Source: Eubacterium_B sp034180045
Lineage (GTDB): Bacteria > Bacillota > Clostridia > Peptostreptococcales > Anaerovoracaceae
Assembly: GCA_034180045.1 (NCBI GenBank)
Contig: JAXFOY010000023.1
Location: 1 to 64,000, forward strand
DNA: 64,000 bases
Reading direction: 5' to 3'
Shown: one piece after another, positions 53,438 to 61,187 of the stretch
Numbering within the stretch: the first letter of the stretch is position 1
Layout: every line of letters starts with the position of its first letter
Made by a program: the position numbers and the translations under genes
Notes under the pieces: model-generated
Told to the model about the DNA's origin: nothing
Database searches by the model: none
The model's input: the letters and a program-made list of their open reading frames with translations, nothing else

Positions 53438-55072
53438 TCCGTTTGACAGGTCACCCAGCAAGGACGCGGGGAGTATTCCCACAAGGTCATAGGATATATC
53501 AATCTGCTGTTCCCTATGTCCGCTTGACTTGTCGGGAGCGTGAACATATACCGCCTTTACCATGTCATTCAAGACAGTGGGCATCAGCTCGTCCAAGTCT
53601 AAATACTTCCGTACCTTACCGATAAACCTGTCAATGTTTTCTGCCTGTTCTTCCTGCTGTATAATTTCTTCGTTCAGTTGCAACAGCTTTTCCCGCAATT
53701 CTTCCTGCTCCTGCTCGTAATCGTCAGAGAGCATTTGAAATCTACTGTCGGAGAGTTTCCCGTTGGTGTTATCTTCGTAAATACGCTTAAATAGCCTGTC
53801 CAATTCTTCAATGCGCCGTTCCGCTTGCGTTAGTTGCCGCCGCTTCGACGCAAGTTCTTTCTTTGCTTCAGCTTTCTGCTTTGCGCCCATAGCTTTTCTA
53901 AAACGTTCCTCATGGGTAGACACACAGGCAATCACCAGCCGCATATGAGCGAGTACACCCTGCTCCAAGACAACGGCGCGGATAAAATGTGTCGGGCAAA
54001 CCTCTTTCCCTTTCAGCCTTGAAGTGGAGCAAACAAAGTGGTCTTGCCGCGCTTCAAAGTTCTTGCTTGTGCAGTAGTACAGCTTTTCTCCACAGTCGGC
54101 GCAACGTGCAATGCCGGAGAACAAATTTGTCTTTCCCGTCCTCGTCGGGCGGCGTTTATTCTTCCGCAATTCCTGCACCCGTTCCCATGTGTCAGCGTCT
54201 ATGATTACTTCATGGGTATTCTCAAACACAAGTTGCTTTTCTTTGGGATTGTAACAGGTCTTTTTGCTCTTGTACGACTGCTTGTAGGTCTTGAAGTTTA
54301 CCGTATGCCCTTGATACTCTGGACGCTCTAAAATGTCGGCTACGGTGTCGCCCGTCCAGTTGTACGGATTGTCCGGCGGCGTATTTCTCGTTGCTCTGCC
54401 TGTCCGCTGAAAATGGATAGTCGGCGTGATTACCCTGTCTGTTTTCAGAATACGGGCAATCTGCGACGGCCCGAAGCCCTCTAAACAGAGAGTAAATATC
54501 CGCTTGACTACTTCGGCGGCGGCTTCGTCCACAATCCAACGCTTTTTGTTGTCGGGGTCTTTCATGTAGCCGTAAGGCGGATTGGTACAAAGATGTTCGC
54601 CTGCTTCCCCTTTGGACTTCATCACAGCGCGGATTTTCTTGCTTGTATCTTTTGCATACCACTCGTTGATGATGTTCAAAAATGGGGTAAAGTCGCTGTC
54701 TGTTTGATTTGCGCTGTCAATACCGTTGTTAATGGCAATGAAGCGTACTCCCTTTTCCACAAACAGGACTTCGGTGTAAAATCCCACTTTCAGATAATCG
54801 CGCCCAAGTCGCGACATATCCTTGACAATCAGTGCGGACACTTCGCCGTTCTCAATCCGTTCTAACAGTTCGTTCCAACTCGGACGGTTGAAGTTCGTAC
54901 CCGAATATCCGTCGTCCACAAAAAACAAGGTGTTTTTGAAGCCGTTTTCCTTTGCGTATTTACTTAAAATCGCCTTTTGATTTACAATGCTGTTGCTGTC
55001 GCCCTGCAACTCGTCATCTCTCGATAAGCGGCAATAGAGGGCGGTAATTTTGTTGTCAGACTGCCTTGACAT
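53426..55072 (-). CDS. Large serine recombinase of a mobilisable element
   Basis: A 548-residue site-specific recombinase of the TnpX/TndX group. Resolvase domain with catalytic Ser17 (LYCRLSRDDE), DDGYSGTNFNRPSWNELL, KDMSRLGRDYLKVGFYTE; recombinase domain GYMKDPDNKKRW; zinc ribbon CADCGEKLYYC and CSTSRLKGKEVCPTHF; C-terminal coiled coil (about 410-480). It catalyses excision and integration at short sites. AAAGGAGG precedes the ATG at 55072; the longer frame is unsupported. GC content is clearly higher than in the oriC genes nearby, a sign of transfer. The full length suggests it may still be active. Confidence 0.95.
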   Translation of the reverse strand: MSRQSDNKITALYCRLSRDDELQGDSNSIVNQKAILSKYAKENGFKNTLFFVDDGYSGTNFNRPSWNELLERIENGEVSALIVKDMSRLGRDYLKVGFYTEVLFVEKGVRFIAINNGIDSANQTDSDFTPFLNIINEWYAKDTSKKIRAVMKSKGEAGEHLCTNPPYGYMKDPDNKKRWIVDEAAAEVVKRIFTLCLEGFGPSQIARILKTDRVITPTIHFQRTGRATRNTPPDNPYNWTGDTVADILERPEYQGHTVNFKTYKQSYKSKKTCYNPKEKQLVFENTHEVIIDADTWERVQELRKNKRRPTRTGKTNLFSGIARCADCGEKLYYCTSKNFEARQDHFVCSTSRLKGKEVCPTHFIRAVVLEQGVLAHMRLVIACVSTHEERFRKAMGAKQKAEAKKELASKRRQLTQAERRIEELDRLFKRIYEDNTNGKLSDSRFQMLSDDYEQEQEELREKLLQLNEEIIQQEEQAENIDRFIGKVRKYLDLDELMPTVLNDMVKAVYVHAPDKSSGHREQQIDISYDLVGILPASLLGDLSNGETA

Positions 55073-55130
55073 AGAATGTTCCTCCTTTATCGGCGGGCAG
55101 TCTGCCAATACAGGATTGCATATTCCCATT

Positions 55131-55349
55131 TTAACGCTCTTTGTTTCCATTGTCATCATCTTTCTGTAAATTATCCTGGTCCATAAGCCGTAAAACCTTG
55201 CTCGGCAACGCTCTTTGCCCGTCATAACTGCCCGTAAAACGGTAGAGCGTCCTGCCGGATTTTATCACGACTTCACGCTTTGGCAATTCATAGGCAAGCG
55301 GATTTTTTACCACGATATGCCCATTTTTGATTTTTCGTTTCCGTTCCAT
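55131..55349 (-). CDS. TnpW-like small element protein
   Basis: A 72-residue protein; the segment IKSGRTLYRFTGSYDGQRAL, then PSKVLRLM, resembles TnpW-type small proteins found beside serine recombinases in Tn4451-like and conjugative elements. Function unknown. GGGAAAGG lies just before the ATG at 55349; the longer frame reaches back into the space after mobC. It is probably co-transcribed with the recombinase 58 bases downstream. Confidence 0.65.
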   Translation of the reverse strand: MERKRKIKNGHIVVKNPLAYELPKREVVIKSGRTLYRFTGSYDGQRALPSKVLRLMDQDNLQKDDDNGNKER

Positions 55350-55473
55350 TCCTTTCCCGTCCTTTCCTTTGAAATCGGGGTTTACAGTTTCGTAGCAAGC
55401 ATAGGAATAGGAACCGGATAGCCTGTTCCGTATTTTGCCCTGCAAAACGCTTGTTGGGAAGTATCCCAAACCC

Positions 55474-55815
55474 TCATTTTGTAAGCCTCTTGAATTGCAG
55501 AAGCAGCCGACGCTCCAATCGCCACACTTCTTTCATGAGCCGCTTTATCTCGTCCATATCGTCGGTGTAAATGTGCGCTGTTTCATTGATACGCCTTGCA
55601 ATCTGATTGACGTTTACACCGATTTTCTGAAGCTGCGCCGTATGCGCTTTGACCTCTTGCAAATCTAAAACAATAATGTACCCGTCGATAAGCATTTTTC
55701 GAGAGTAAGCAGATAGATTTATCGTCGGTATTTGCTTCATCTTTTTTTCAATCAACGCCCGTTCTTCCTCTGTTACTCGTACAATGATTTGTACATTACT
55801 TTTCCTATTCTCCAT
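55474..55815 (-). CDS. MobC-like relaxosome accessory protein
   Basis: A 113-residue protein: N-terminal ribbon-helix-helix-like part (NVQIIVRVTEEERALIEKKM, INLSAYSRKMLIDG), then helices with LQKIGVNVNQIARRINETAH, the MobC signature. MobC proteins help the relaxase melt oriT. In intact elements a relaxase gene follows directly; here TnpW and the recombinase follow instead, so this gene is orphaned. AAAGGAG precedes the ATG at 55815. Confidence 0.85.
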   Translation of the reverse strand: MENRKSNVQIIVRVTEEERALIEKKMKQIPTINLSAYSRKMLIDGYIIVLDLQEVKAHTAQLQKIGVNVNQIARRINETAHIYTDDMDEIKRLMKEVWRLERRLLLQFKRLTK

Positions 55816-56052
55816 TCGCATTTCTCCTTTCACTACCTACAACACCGCAGGGGGCGATTTTGACGAAGTTTCAGAGAAGATTTTTAAAAAAGTTCTCTCA
55901 CTTCTTAATACGGGGAAAATCGAAAAATGCCAAACGGAACATCGATTTTGGATAAAAAAATATTGCAACACAGAATGGCTGCAACATTGACTTTAACTTG
56001 TCATTTACTTGTCATGTTATATGCGATACAATGAAAAGCAGAGGTGATGAAA

Positions 56053-56955
56053 ATGCAGGAAAGTAGATTGTTTCGGCTTGTATATTATCTTTTGGATAAA
56101 GGAAAATCGACTGCACCCGAACTCGCAGAAAAGTTTGAGGTGTCTGTAAGGACAATTTATCGGGATATAGATATAATCAGTAGTATGGGTATTCCTATTT
56201 ATGCAACGCAAGGCAAAGGCGGCGGTATTACGTTGCTTGATAACTTTGTCTTGGATAAAATTCTATTATCAACGAGGGAAAAAGAACAGATTTTGATGGC
56301 TTTACAAGGCATGATAGCGACAGAACAAAATAACGCTGACGAACTGCTTAGAAAATTGGTGAGCCTGTTTCAATCAAAAAACACGAACTGGATTGAAGTG
56401 GATTTTTCCAATTGGGTAAAAAATAATCCGGGGCAAGATATTTTTAATCTAATCAAGAGTGCCATTTTTAGCCGCAACGTCATTTCATTTCAGTATTTTG
56501 GCAGTAATAGAGAAAGTACACAGCGGCGGGTTGAGCCGTTGAGATTGGTATTTAAGAGTAAAGATTGGTATTTGTATGGCTTCTGCCTTATGCGTAATGA
56601 CTACCGTTTTTTCAAATTGACGCGGATAAAAGATATGGAAATACAACCGGATGTTTATACCCGTGAGCTTCCGTCAACATACTCGGTCGGAAAGTTAATG
56701 AATATTGAAAATACCATAGCCGTAAAATTAAAGTTTGATAAGAGAATGGCTTTTCGTGTATATGATGAATTTGCAAATGAGGTCACAGAGGATGAACAAG
56801 GCAATCTCTATGTTCAGACAAACTTACCCAGTAATGATGCGCTATACAGTTATTTGTTTTCCTTTGCTGATTATGTGGAACTCCTTGAACCGGAAATTAT
56901 CCGAGGACGAGTGAAAGAAAAATTAGCTGCCATGCAGAAAAAATATGTAACCTGA
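56053..56955 (+). CDS. YafY-type HTH/WYL-domain regulator
   Basis: A 300-residue regulator: N-terminal helix-turn-helix (LDKGKSTAPELAEKFEVSVR TIYRD region, about residues 13-38), then a WYL domain (about 140-215, with SKDWYLYGFCLMRNDYRFFK) and a WCX C-terminal part. WYL domains bind ligands, sometimes nucleic acids. GAGGTG precedes the ATG at 56053. It precedes a GyrI-like gene by 57 bases; such a pair is frequent cargo in Firmicute elements, the regulator probably controlling its neighbour. Confidence 0.88.
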   Translation: MQESRLFRLVYYLLDKGKSTAPELAEKFEVSVRTIYRDIDIISSMGIPIYATQGKGGGITLLDNFVLDKILLSTREKEQILMALQGMIATEQNNADELLRKLVSLFQSKNTNWIEVDFSNWVKNNPGQDIFNLIKSAIFSRNVISFQYFGSNRESTQRRVEPLRLVFKSKDWYLYGFCLMRNDYRFFKLTRIKDMEIQPDVYTRELPSTYSVGKLMNIENTIAVKLKFDKRMAFRVYDEFANEVTEDEQGNLYVQTNLPSNDALYSYLFSFADYVELLEPEIIRGRVKEKLAAMQKKYVT

Positions 56956-57012
56956 CATTAGGTTGCAAGTTATACGTTGTATAATTTGCTTAAAAACATG
57001 AGGTGCATATTG

Positions 57013-57630
57013 ATGAAATACGAATGGAAAAAGCAGGAGAAAAATTTATATGGGGCAAAACCAATGCCCGCCTTGATTACTGTACCTATGCAGAGCTATA
57101 TCATGATAGACGGAAAGGGAAATCCAAACGATGAGGATTTTTCAAACAGAGTAGCTGTGCTGTACGCATTGGCTTACGCCATAAAAATGGGGTATAAATC
57201 CGCCTCGACGAAAGGCGATACTACTTTAGGCATACACGATTTTGCTGTATATCCTTTAGAGGGAATATGGAAACAAGTACAAAGTGACGAACTTGTAAAG
57301 GAAGAACTGGAATACACCATTATGATACGGCAGCCGGATTTTATTACCGAGAGCATGGTATGTGCGGCATTAGAAATCGTGAAAAAGAAAAAGCCCAATC
57401 CATTGTATGAGAATATCCGCTTTGACACCATGCAGGACGGAAAATGTATTGAAATCCTGCATATCGGGGCATTTGATGATGAACCTGCCTCTTTTGAAAA
57501 AATGGCGCAGCTTGCAGTGAAAAACGGCTTGAAGCGTGACGAGAGTTATCACCGGGAAATCTATCTGAATAACGCCAACAGAGTGGAAAAAAGCAAACTC
57601 AAGACTATTTTGAGATTTTCAGTGAAGTAG
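57013..57630 (+). CDS. GyrI-like small-molecule-binding protein
   Basis: A 205-residue protein of the GyrI-like/SOUL-related type: KPMPALITVPMQSYIMIDGKGNP at the start, a long alpha/beta body and EILHIGAFDDEPASFEKMAQ near the end. Relatives bind or hydrolyse lipophilic small molecules; some protect gyrase. GAGGTG lies 7 bases before the ATG at 57013; the longer frame lacks a site. Probably a resistance-type cargo gene under the preceding WYL regulator (inference). Confidence 0.8.
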   Translation: MKYEWKKQEKNLYGAKPMPALITVPMQSYIMIDGKGNPNDEDFSNRVAVLYALAYAIKMGYKSASTKGDTTLGIHDFAVYPLEGIWKQVQSDELVKEELEYTIMIRQPDFITESMVCAALEIVKKKKPNPLYENIRFDTMQDGKCIEILHIGAFDDEPASFEKMAQLAVKNGLKRDESYHREIYLNNANRVEKSKLKTILRFSVK

Positions 57631-57743
57631 TACGAAATCTACTAAACCAAATCATATTTAGTATAGTGCCGTCATAACGGTAAATAAAAAAACCGTTGTT
57701 GTGGCGGCAGGATAACTATGCGCCTAACATAATAAAGTAGCCT

Positions 57744-57783
57744 AACGGCGGTTTTGAAATAACAATCAAAGCCGCCGTTTTCC
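57744..57783 (+). terminator. Terminator after the GyrI-like gene
   Basis: AACGGCGG (57744-57751) pairs with CCGCCGTT (57772-57779), extended by TTTTGA/TCAAAG, followed by TTTTCC. It is 110 bases after the stop; nothing else is seen in the gap before the small ORF. Confidence 0.7.
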
Positions 57784-57861
57784 TTTTGAAAAATTGGATT
57801 TGCGAGGGGCGTGATAAAGTTGCCCTTTTTTAGGATATGGCGGTATCGAGGAGGTATCGTC

Positions 57862-57996
57862 ATGTCCGTTTTATATCAACACTGTTTTCTAATCAGTAGC
57901 CTATTAAAAAAAGCCCATTTCTGCCTACGGGGTATTCCGACCATGAGTATGAACTCACAAATCATCATGTGTACTCCACTACATCATATAGCATAG
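57862..57996 (+). CDS. Small element ORF upstream of the sigma factor
   Basis: Forty-four codons starting MSVLYQHCFLISSLLKKAHF with a strong GAGGAGGT site 6 bases before the ATG. It contains three cysteines and no recognisable domain. Small ORFs at this position are usual before the regulatory sigma gene in Tn916-like and related elements, but I cannot tie it to a named family. Confidence 0.45.
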   Translation: MSVLYQHCFLISSLLKKAHFCLRGIPTMSMNSQIIMCTPLHHIA

Positions 57997-58068
57997 CCGC
58001 CTGTTCAGTTTTACGCTGCACGGGCGGTTTTTGTTATAGCCCCCACTCCAAACGGAAAGGGGGTGAAT

Positions 58069-58509
58069 ATGATGTTATCCACAGAATACAGGGAAAGTAT
58101 CGAACGCAGGTTTCACGCATTTTGCAAAGCCGTATTGCACAATGAAGCCTGTAATTATTACAGGGAAAGGAAACGCAGAACGCAGCGCGAAATATCCTTT
58201 GAATACTTGCAAGAGAATACTTCTTTTACGCCGCACAGCACAGATAAATACTTTGTCTTGCAGGATAAGCCGACTGCCTTTGAAGTCAACGGACAGACGG
58301 TTATTGTTGACAGCGAGAAGTTAGCCAAAGCCTTGTTGTGTTTGTCGGAAGGTTGGCGAGAAATTATCCTTATGCGCTATTTTCTGCAATTAAGAGATAA
58401 GCAGATTGGGGCGTTATTGGGAAAACCGCGCACAACGGTCAATTATCAGAAAAACGCAGCTTTGAAACAGTTGCGGACAGAAATGGAGAAGATGAATGAG
58501 GAAGAATAA
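58069..58509 (+). CDS. Element-encoded sigma-70-like factor
   Basis: A 146-residue protein: N-terminal helical region (ERRFHAFCKAVLHNEACNYY), then a region-4-type helix-turn-helix (LSEGWREIILMRYFLQLRDK, then QIGALLGKPRTTVNYQKNAAL). Such Orf7-like proteins regulate element genes in Tn916-type and other Firmicute elements. AAAGGGGGTG precedes two adjacent ATG codons. The downstream gene starts within its last 14 bases. Confidence 0.8.
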   Translation: MMLSTEYRESIERRFHAFCKAVLHNEACNYYRERKRRTQREISFEYLQENTSFTPHSTDKYFVLQDKPTAFEVNGQTVIVDSEKLAKALLCLSEGWREIILMRYFLQLRDKQIGALLGKPRTTVNYQKNAALKQLRTEMEKMNEEE

Positions 58510-58711
58510 CAAATACAACCTTGTTCCCTATGAAGTGATTGAAAGAGCAATCACAGGCGATACAGCCGCGCTCCTTGCGGTGCAGGAAAGGCACAGAGCC
58601 TACATAGGCAGACTAAGCGGAGGGAACGCCAATATGAAAGAGCGATTGAACGCCAAGCTGCTTATAGCTGTTATGAAGTTTCGATTGGAGTATCAGCCGC
58701 TGCGCAAGTAG
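58496..58711 (+). CDS. Element helix-turn-helix protein (Tn916 Orf8-like)
   Basis: A 71-residue protein with the pattern PYEVIERAITGDTAALLAVQ then ERHRAYIGRLS and the C-terminal LNAKLLIAVMKFRLE, as in Orf8-type element proteins that accompany the sigma-like factor. The ATG lies inside the sigma gene, so the two are translationally coupled. A strong terminator follows. Confidence 0.75.
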   Translation: MRKNNKYNLVPYEVIERAITGDTAALLAVQERHRAYIGRLSGGNANMKERLNAKLLIAVMKFRLEYQPLRK

Positions 58712-58726
58712 CAAAGCCAAAAACAG

Positions 58727-58770
58727 CCGTCAAGGATAAACTTCGCGCTTCGCGTCCTTGACGGTTGTTT
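58727..58770 (+). terminator. Terminator after the element regulators
   Basis: CCGTCAAGGA (58727-58736) pairs with TCCTTGACGG (58755-58764), with GCG pairing inside the loop, followed by TTGTTT. Confidence 0.8.
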
Positions 58771-58794
58771 CCGTCTTTGCTGTTGGGTAATCAA

Positions 58795-58827
58795 GAGGGC
58801 GCAAACGGATAGACCGCTTGCGCCCTC
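58795..58827. repeat. Inverted repeat in the element
   Basis: GAGGGCGCAA and TTGCGCCCTC, 10 bases each, around a 13-base loop with an inner CGG/CCG. No T-run. From here to 58971 no gene is supported; the sequence has the GC content of the element rather than of the cassette beyond. Confidence 0.5.
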
Positions 58828-58971
58828 TCCAAATTATGGGGTTCGCTGTCACGCAATAGGGGTTGAAAAAACCTGTATTCATGCGGCCTTGTAAAGGCAT
58901 AATGAGGATAGGTAAGGGTTTTATACTTGTACCCCTCAAAATGGTGTTCTACTGCGTAACATCATCATTGT

Positions 58972-59511
58972 TTATTTGTTTTCAAATAGAACTTTAAGCC
59001 GTTTTATAATCACCAAGATATTGAGTACAGCTACAATTGCTAAATAGTAAATACTTCCACTAATTATTTGCAAATACAGCGATTGCTTAAATTCTCCAAT
59101 AAATAATGTAACAAATGAAATGAAAAGCAATAGCAAGCAGACGAGTGCTTCAAAAATCGTTGCATTAAACGTCTCTTTTAAAAGTTGCTTATATTTTGAA
59201 TTTTTATTATCTTTATCTGCAAATGCGCACAAAATGCTAAGTGTAGAAAAAAACATAGCTATAAGAATTGATAAAATAATATTAAGATTATTCAATATTT
59301 CACTATCTACGCAACGTATATTTAAGATACCGATAGAAAATAAAACGGGAACAATAAAAATACTTACAAGTTGCAGTGGATTCCCTTTAAACACGCTAAA
59401 GTGTTCAAGGAATATTGAGCGCACATCAAGAAAATTGCTCATTTTCAAGGAAAAACTAAAAATCAAAACAACCGTTCCAACTATAAATAAAATTATAGAT
59501 GCATTATTCAC
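58972..59511 (-). CDS. Four-helix membrane protein of an unrecognised two-gene cassette
   Basis: A 179-residue protein with four hydrophobic segments (about residues 5-22, 45-62, 76-96, 118-140 and a further stretch 146-168 that may complete a hairpin), two pairs around a charged cytosolic loop (ADKDNKNSKYKQLLKETF). No enzymatic motif. It begins 16 bases after the 325-residue gene and must be co-expressed with it. Low GC compared with the element genes on its left. Layout (soluble protein plus small multi-helix membrane protein, inside a decayed element) resembles two-gene antiphage cassettes such as Kiwa or Bunzi, but I cannot show homology. Confidence 0.6.
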   Translation of the reverse strand: MNNASIILFIVGTVVLIFSFSLKMSNFLDVRSIFLEHFSVFKGNPLQLVSIFIVPVLFSIGILNIRCVDSEILNNLNIILSILIAMFFSTLSILCAFADKDNKNSKYKQLLKETFNATIFEALVCLLLLFISFVTLFIGEFKQSLYLQIISGSIYYLAIVAVLNILVIIKRLKVLFENK

Positions 59512-59527
59512 AAACTCCCCCTCCTGT

Positions 59528-60505
59528 TTAACCGATATGCAGCACCATTTCCTCTAAATATTCTGTTGCTACTTTTGTAAAATGCTCAATGAGCATTGTC
59601 AAATTAGGGTGACCGTCAGCCATTTTTATTTCATCTGGTATAGCTTCTATAATACTAAGGTTTTCAAGATTATGTAGGTTTATTTTTCGAGTACGTCCAC
59701 CAATATCAACTACAACCTTTAAGTTGTCATATTCTATCTGTTCAAATTCGAACAAATTATAGCGGCCACCTGCCACATATCGAATTTTATCCATCATACG
59801 GCTCCACATTTTTTCAGTAAAGTACAAATTACCAATTTCGCGAATCTCTGAGCCATATCCTTTACGTACATTATCCGAGTTATCACTTGATTTAATATTT
59901 TTAACCATCACTAACTTTTTTATATTGTCCTGTCGTATTATTTTTTTAACAAATAAATCGGGCGAGATAGTGTTGCATTTAAGTGTGATATGAAATCCAT
60001 TTGAGAAAAACTCCTGCATTAAAGTAGTAGTTATCGTTTTTACACCAAATTGGCCGACATTTTGAAAGATAAACAATCCCTTTTGGACTACTACACGCTC
60101 GCTGTCTTTTGGAAAAACAACCATTAAATAAAATGGTCTTGTGTCTATATCGGATGATTTCTTTTTATATTTGACTTTTTGAGTGTTTCCATCAATAATA
60201 TCAGACGAACTACCATATACGCCCGAATAAATTCTTGTGTAGAACATGCGGAAGTCATCGTTTTCTAATATATTATCTTCATTATATTCACATCTAAACG
60301 ATTGTTGTTTATTATCATCTTTTACAAGACTCTCATGGGTCTTAAAAAATTGAACGAATATTTCTGATAAATCCTGAAAGTAACATTCTGTTCCATCTTC
60401 TTTTTGTAAAGTAAGAGGCATATTTAAATTAAAGATTTTTGTATTCCCTCTTGAATTGGTTTTTCGCAAATGGAAACTGCAAGCGGTCAAACTAAGATTA
60501 AACAT
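59528..60505 (-). CDS. Unrecognised 325-residue protein of the two-gene cassette
   Basis: A soluble, basic, alpha/beta protein without membrane segments. Visible features: N-terminal beta strand FNLSLTACSFHLRK, a central block RPFYLMVVFPKDSERVVVQK then GLFIFQNVGQFGVKTITTTL, and a C-terminal beta-rich domain (NLKVVVDIGGRTRKINLHNL). The pattern of an N-terminal strand followed by a PFY...F/VVVQ block recalls DUF4747-type proteins, but this is an impression, not an alignment. GGAGG lies 7 bases before the ATG at 60505. No catalytic motif is recognisable. With the four-helix protein downstream it forms a compact cassette flanked by recombinase debris. Confidence 0.6.
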   Translation of the reverse strand: MFNLSLTACSFHLRKTNSRGNTKIFNLNMPLTLQKEDGTECYFQDLSEIFVQFFKTHESLVKDDNKQQSFRCEYNEDNILENDDFRMFYTRIYSGVYGSSSDIIDGNTQKVKYKKKSSDIDTRPFYLMVVFPKDSERVVVQKGLFIFQNVGQFGVKTITTTLMQEFFSNGFHITLKCNTISPDLFVKKIIRQDNIKKLVMVKNIKSSDNSDNVRKGYGSEIREIGNLYFTEKMWSRMMDKIRYVAGGRYNLFEFEQIEYDNLKVVVDIGGRTRKINLHNLENLSIIEAIPDEIKMADGHPNLTMLIEHFTKVATEYLEEMVLHIG

Positions 60506-60566
60506 CAACGCCCCTCCTCATTAGGTATTTTATGAATAATAATACCACAAAAATGTTATATTGTCG

Positions 60567-60615
60567 AAAAAAATAGAAGTAGCACATGAAAATTCACAAA
60601 CATGTACTACTTCTA
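60567..60615 (-). terminator. Terminator downstream of the decayed recombinase
   Basis: Minus-strand stem TAGAAGTAGTACATG/CATGTGCTACTTCTA with TTTGTGAATTTT loop and seven T residues. It insulates the cassette from upstream transcription. A second inverted repeat, GGCAGCTAC (60631-60639) / GTAGCTGCC (60674-60682), precedes it. Confidence 0.8.
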
Positions 60616-60667
60616 TGTGCGTCCCTGTATGGCAGCTACCCTATATCAAGTTTGTTATGATACTGTT

Positions 60668-61003
60668 TTATGAGTAGCTGCCTTTTAGCCAGTTTTTTAT
60701 CTCTCTATCTCCATCATCATCTTTTGATATACTATGTTCATTTTCTTTGTTTTTCGCCTCTTTAGTAGCTTTTTCAAATGATTTCCATCGGATTAAAGCT
60801 ATTATCAAAGGTTGTTCCACTTGCTCCATAATCGGTACAGTGATAGATATTTACAAAGCCGTTTCTTTTCGCATAGCCTTCAAGTAACTGCTTTTGATTG
60901 GTGATGGCATCGTTTTCTCCTTGCATTTCATGGTCTGCCCATTGCTCATCATTACGGCTTAAACGCTCGTAAAAGGCTGTTTGTCCTGTTCTTTTTTTGA
61001 CAT
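60668..61003 (-). pseudogene. Serine recombinase, internally deleted and frameshifted
   Basis: The N-terminal resolvase part is recognisable (KKRTGQTAFYERLSRNDE, catalytic Ser; ENDAITNQKQLLEGYAKRNG; YGASGTTFD) but stops there and continues as NSFNPME..., the tail also present at 42.9 kb, ending KATKEAKNKENEHSISKDDD and EIKNWLKGSYS. Two lesions are visible: the ATG at 61003, placed after AAAGGAGG, is out of frame with the protein by one base in a run of seven A, and a two-base loss near 60776 puts a TGA before the tail. Most of the recombinase has been lost by a deletion. Confidence 0.8.
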
Positions 61004-61123
61004 GAGAATTACCTCCTTTCCAAGTTTCCATTATTTTCTCTGTTCTTATGAGGTTAATCCTTTTGAGCTTGTATATATAAAATTTTTGATTTAGACGGTA
61101 TTGGAAAATATAGCTGTACCAAT

Positions 61124-61152
61124 TGTGATTGCGTGTAATAGGTGTTAAAATA
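61124..61152 (+). promoter_or_regulatory. Promoter of the transglutaminase-like lipoprotein gene
   Basis: TTGTGA (61124-61129), 17-base spacer, TAAAAT (61147-61152), 36 bases before the ATG. Confidence 0.5.
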
Positions 61153-61187
61153 TATTTGTTATATAGGAAAAAGATAGGTGAAACTTT

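Noticed and set aside
58730..58939. 69-codon minus-strand frame downstream of the element regulators
   Set aside because: It runs through a terminator and an inverted repeat on the opposite strand, and has no ribosome binding site; conserved non-coding element sequence is more likely.
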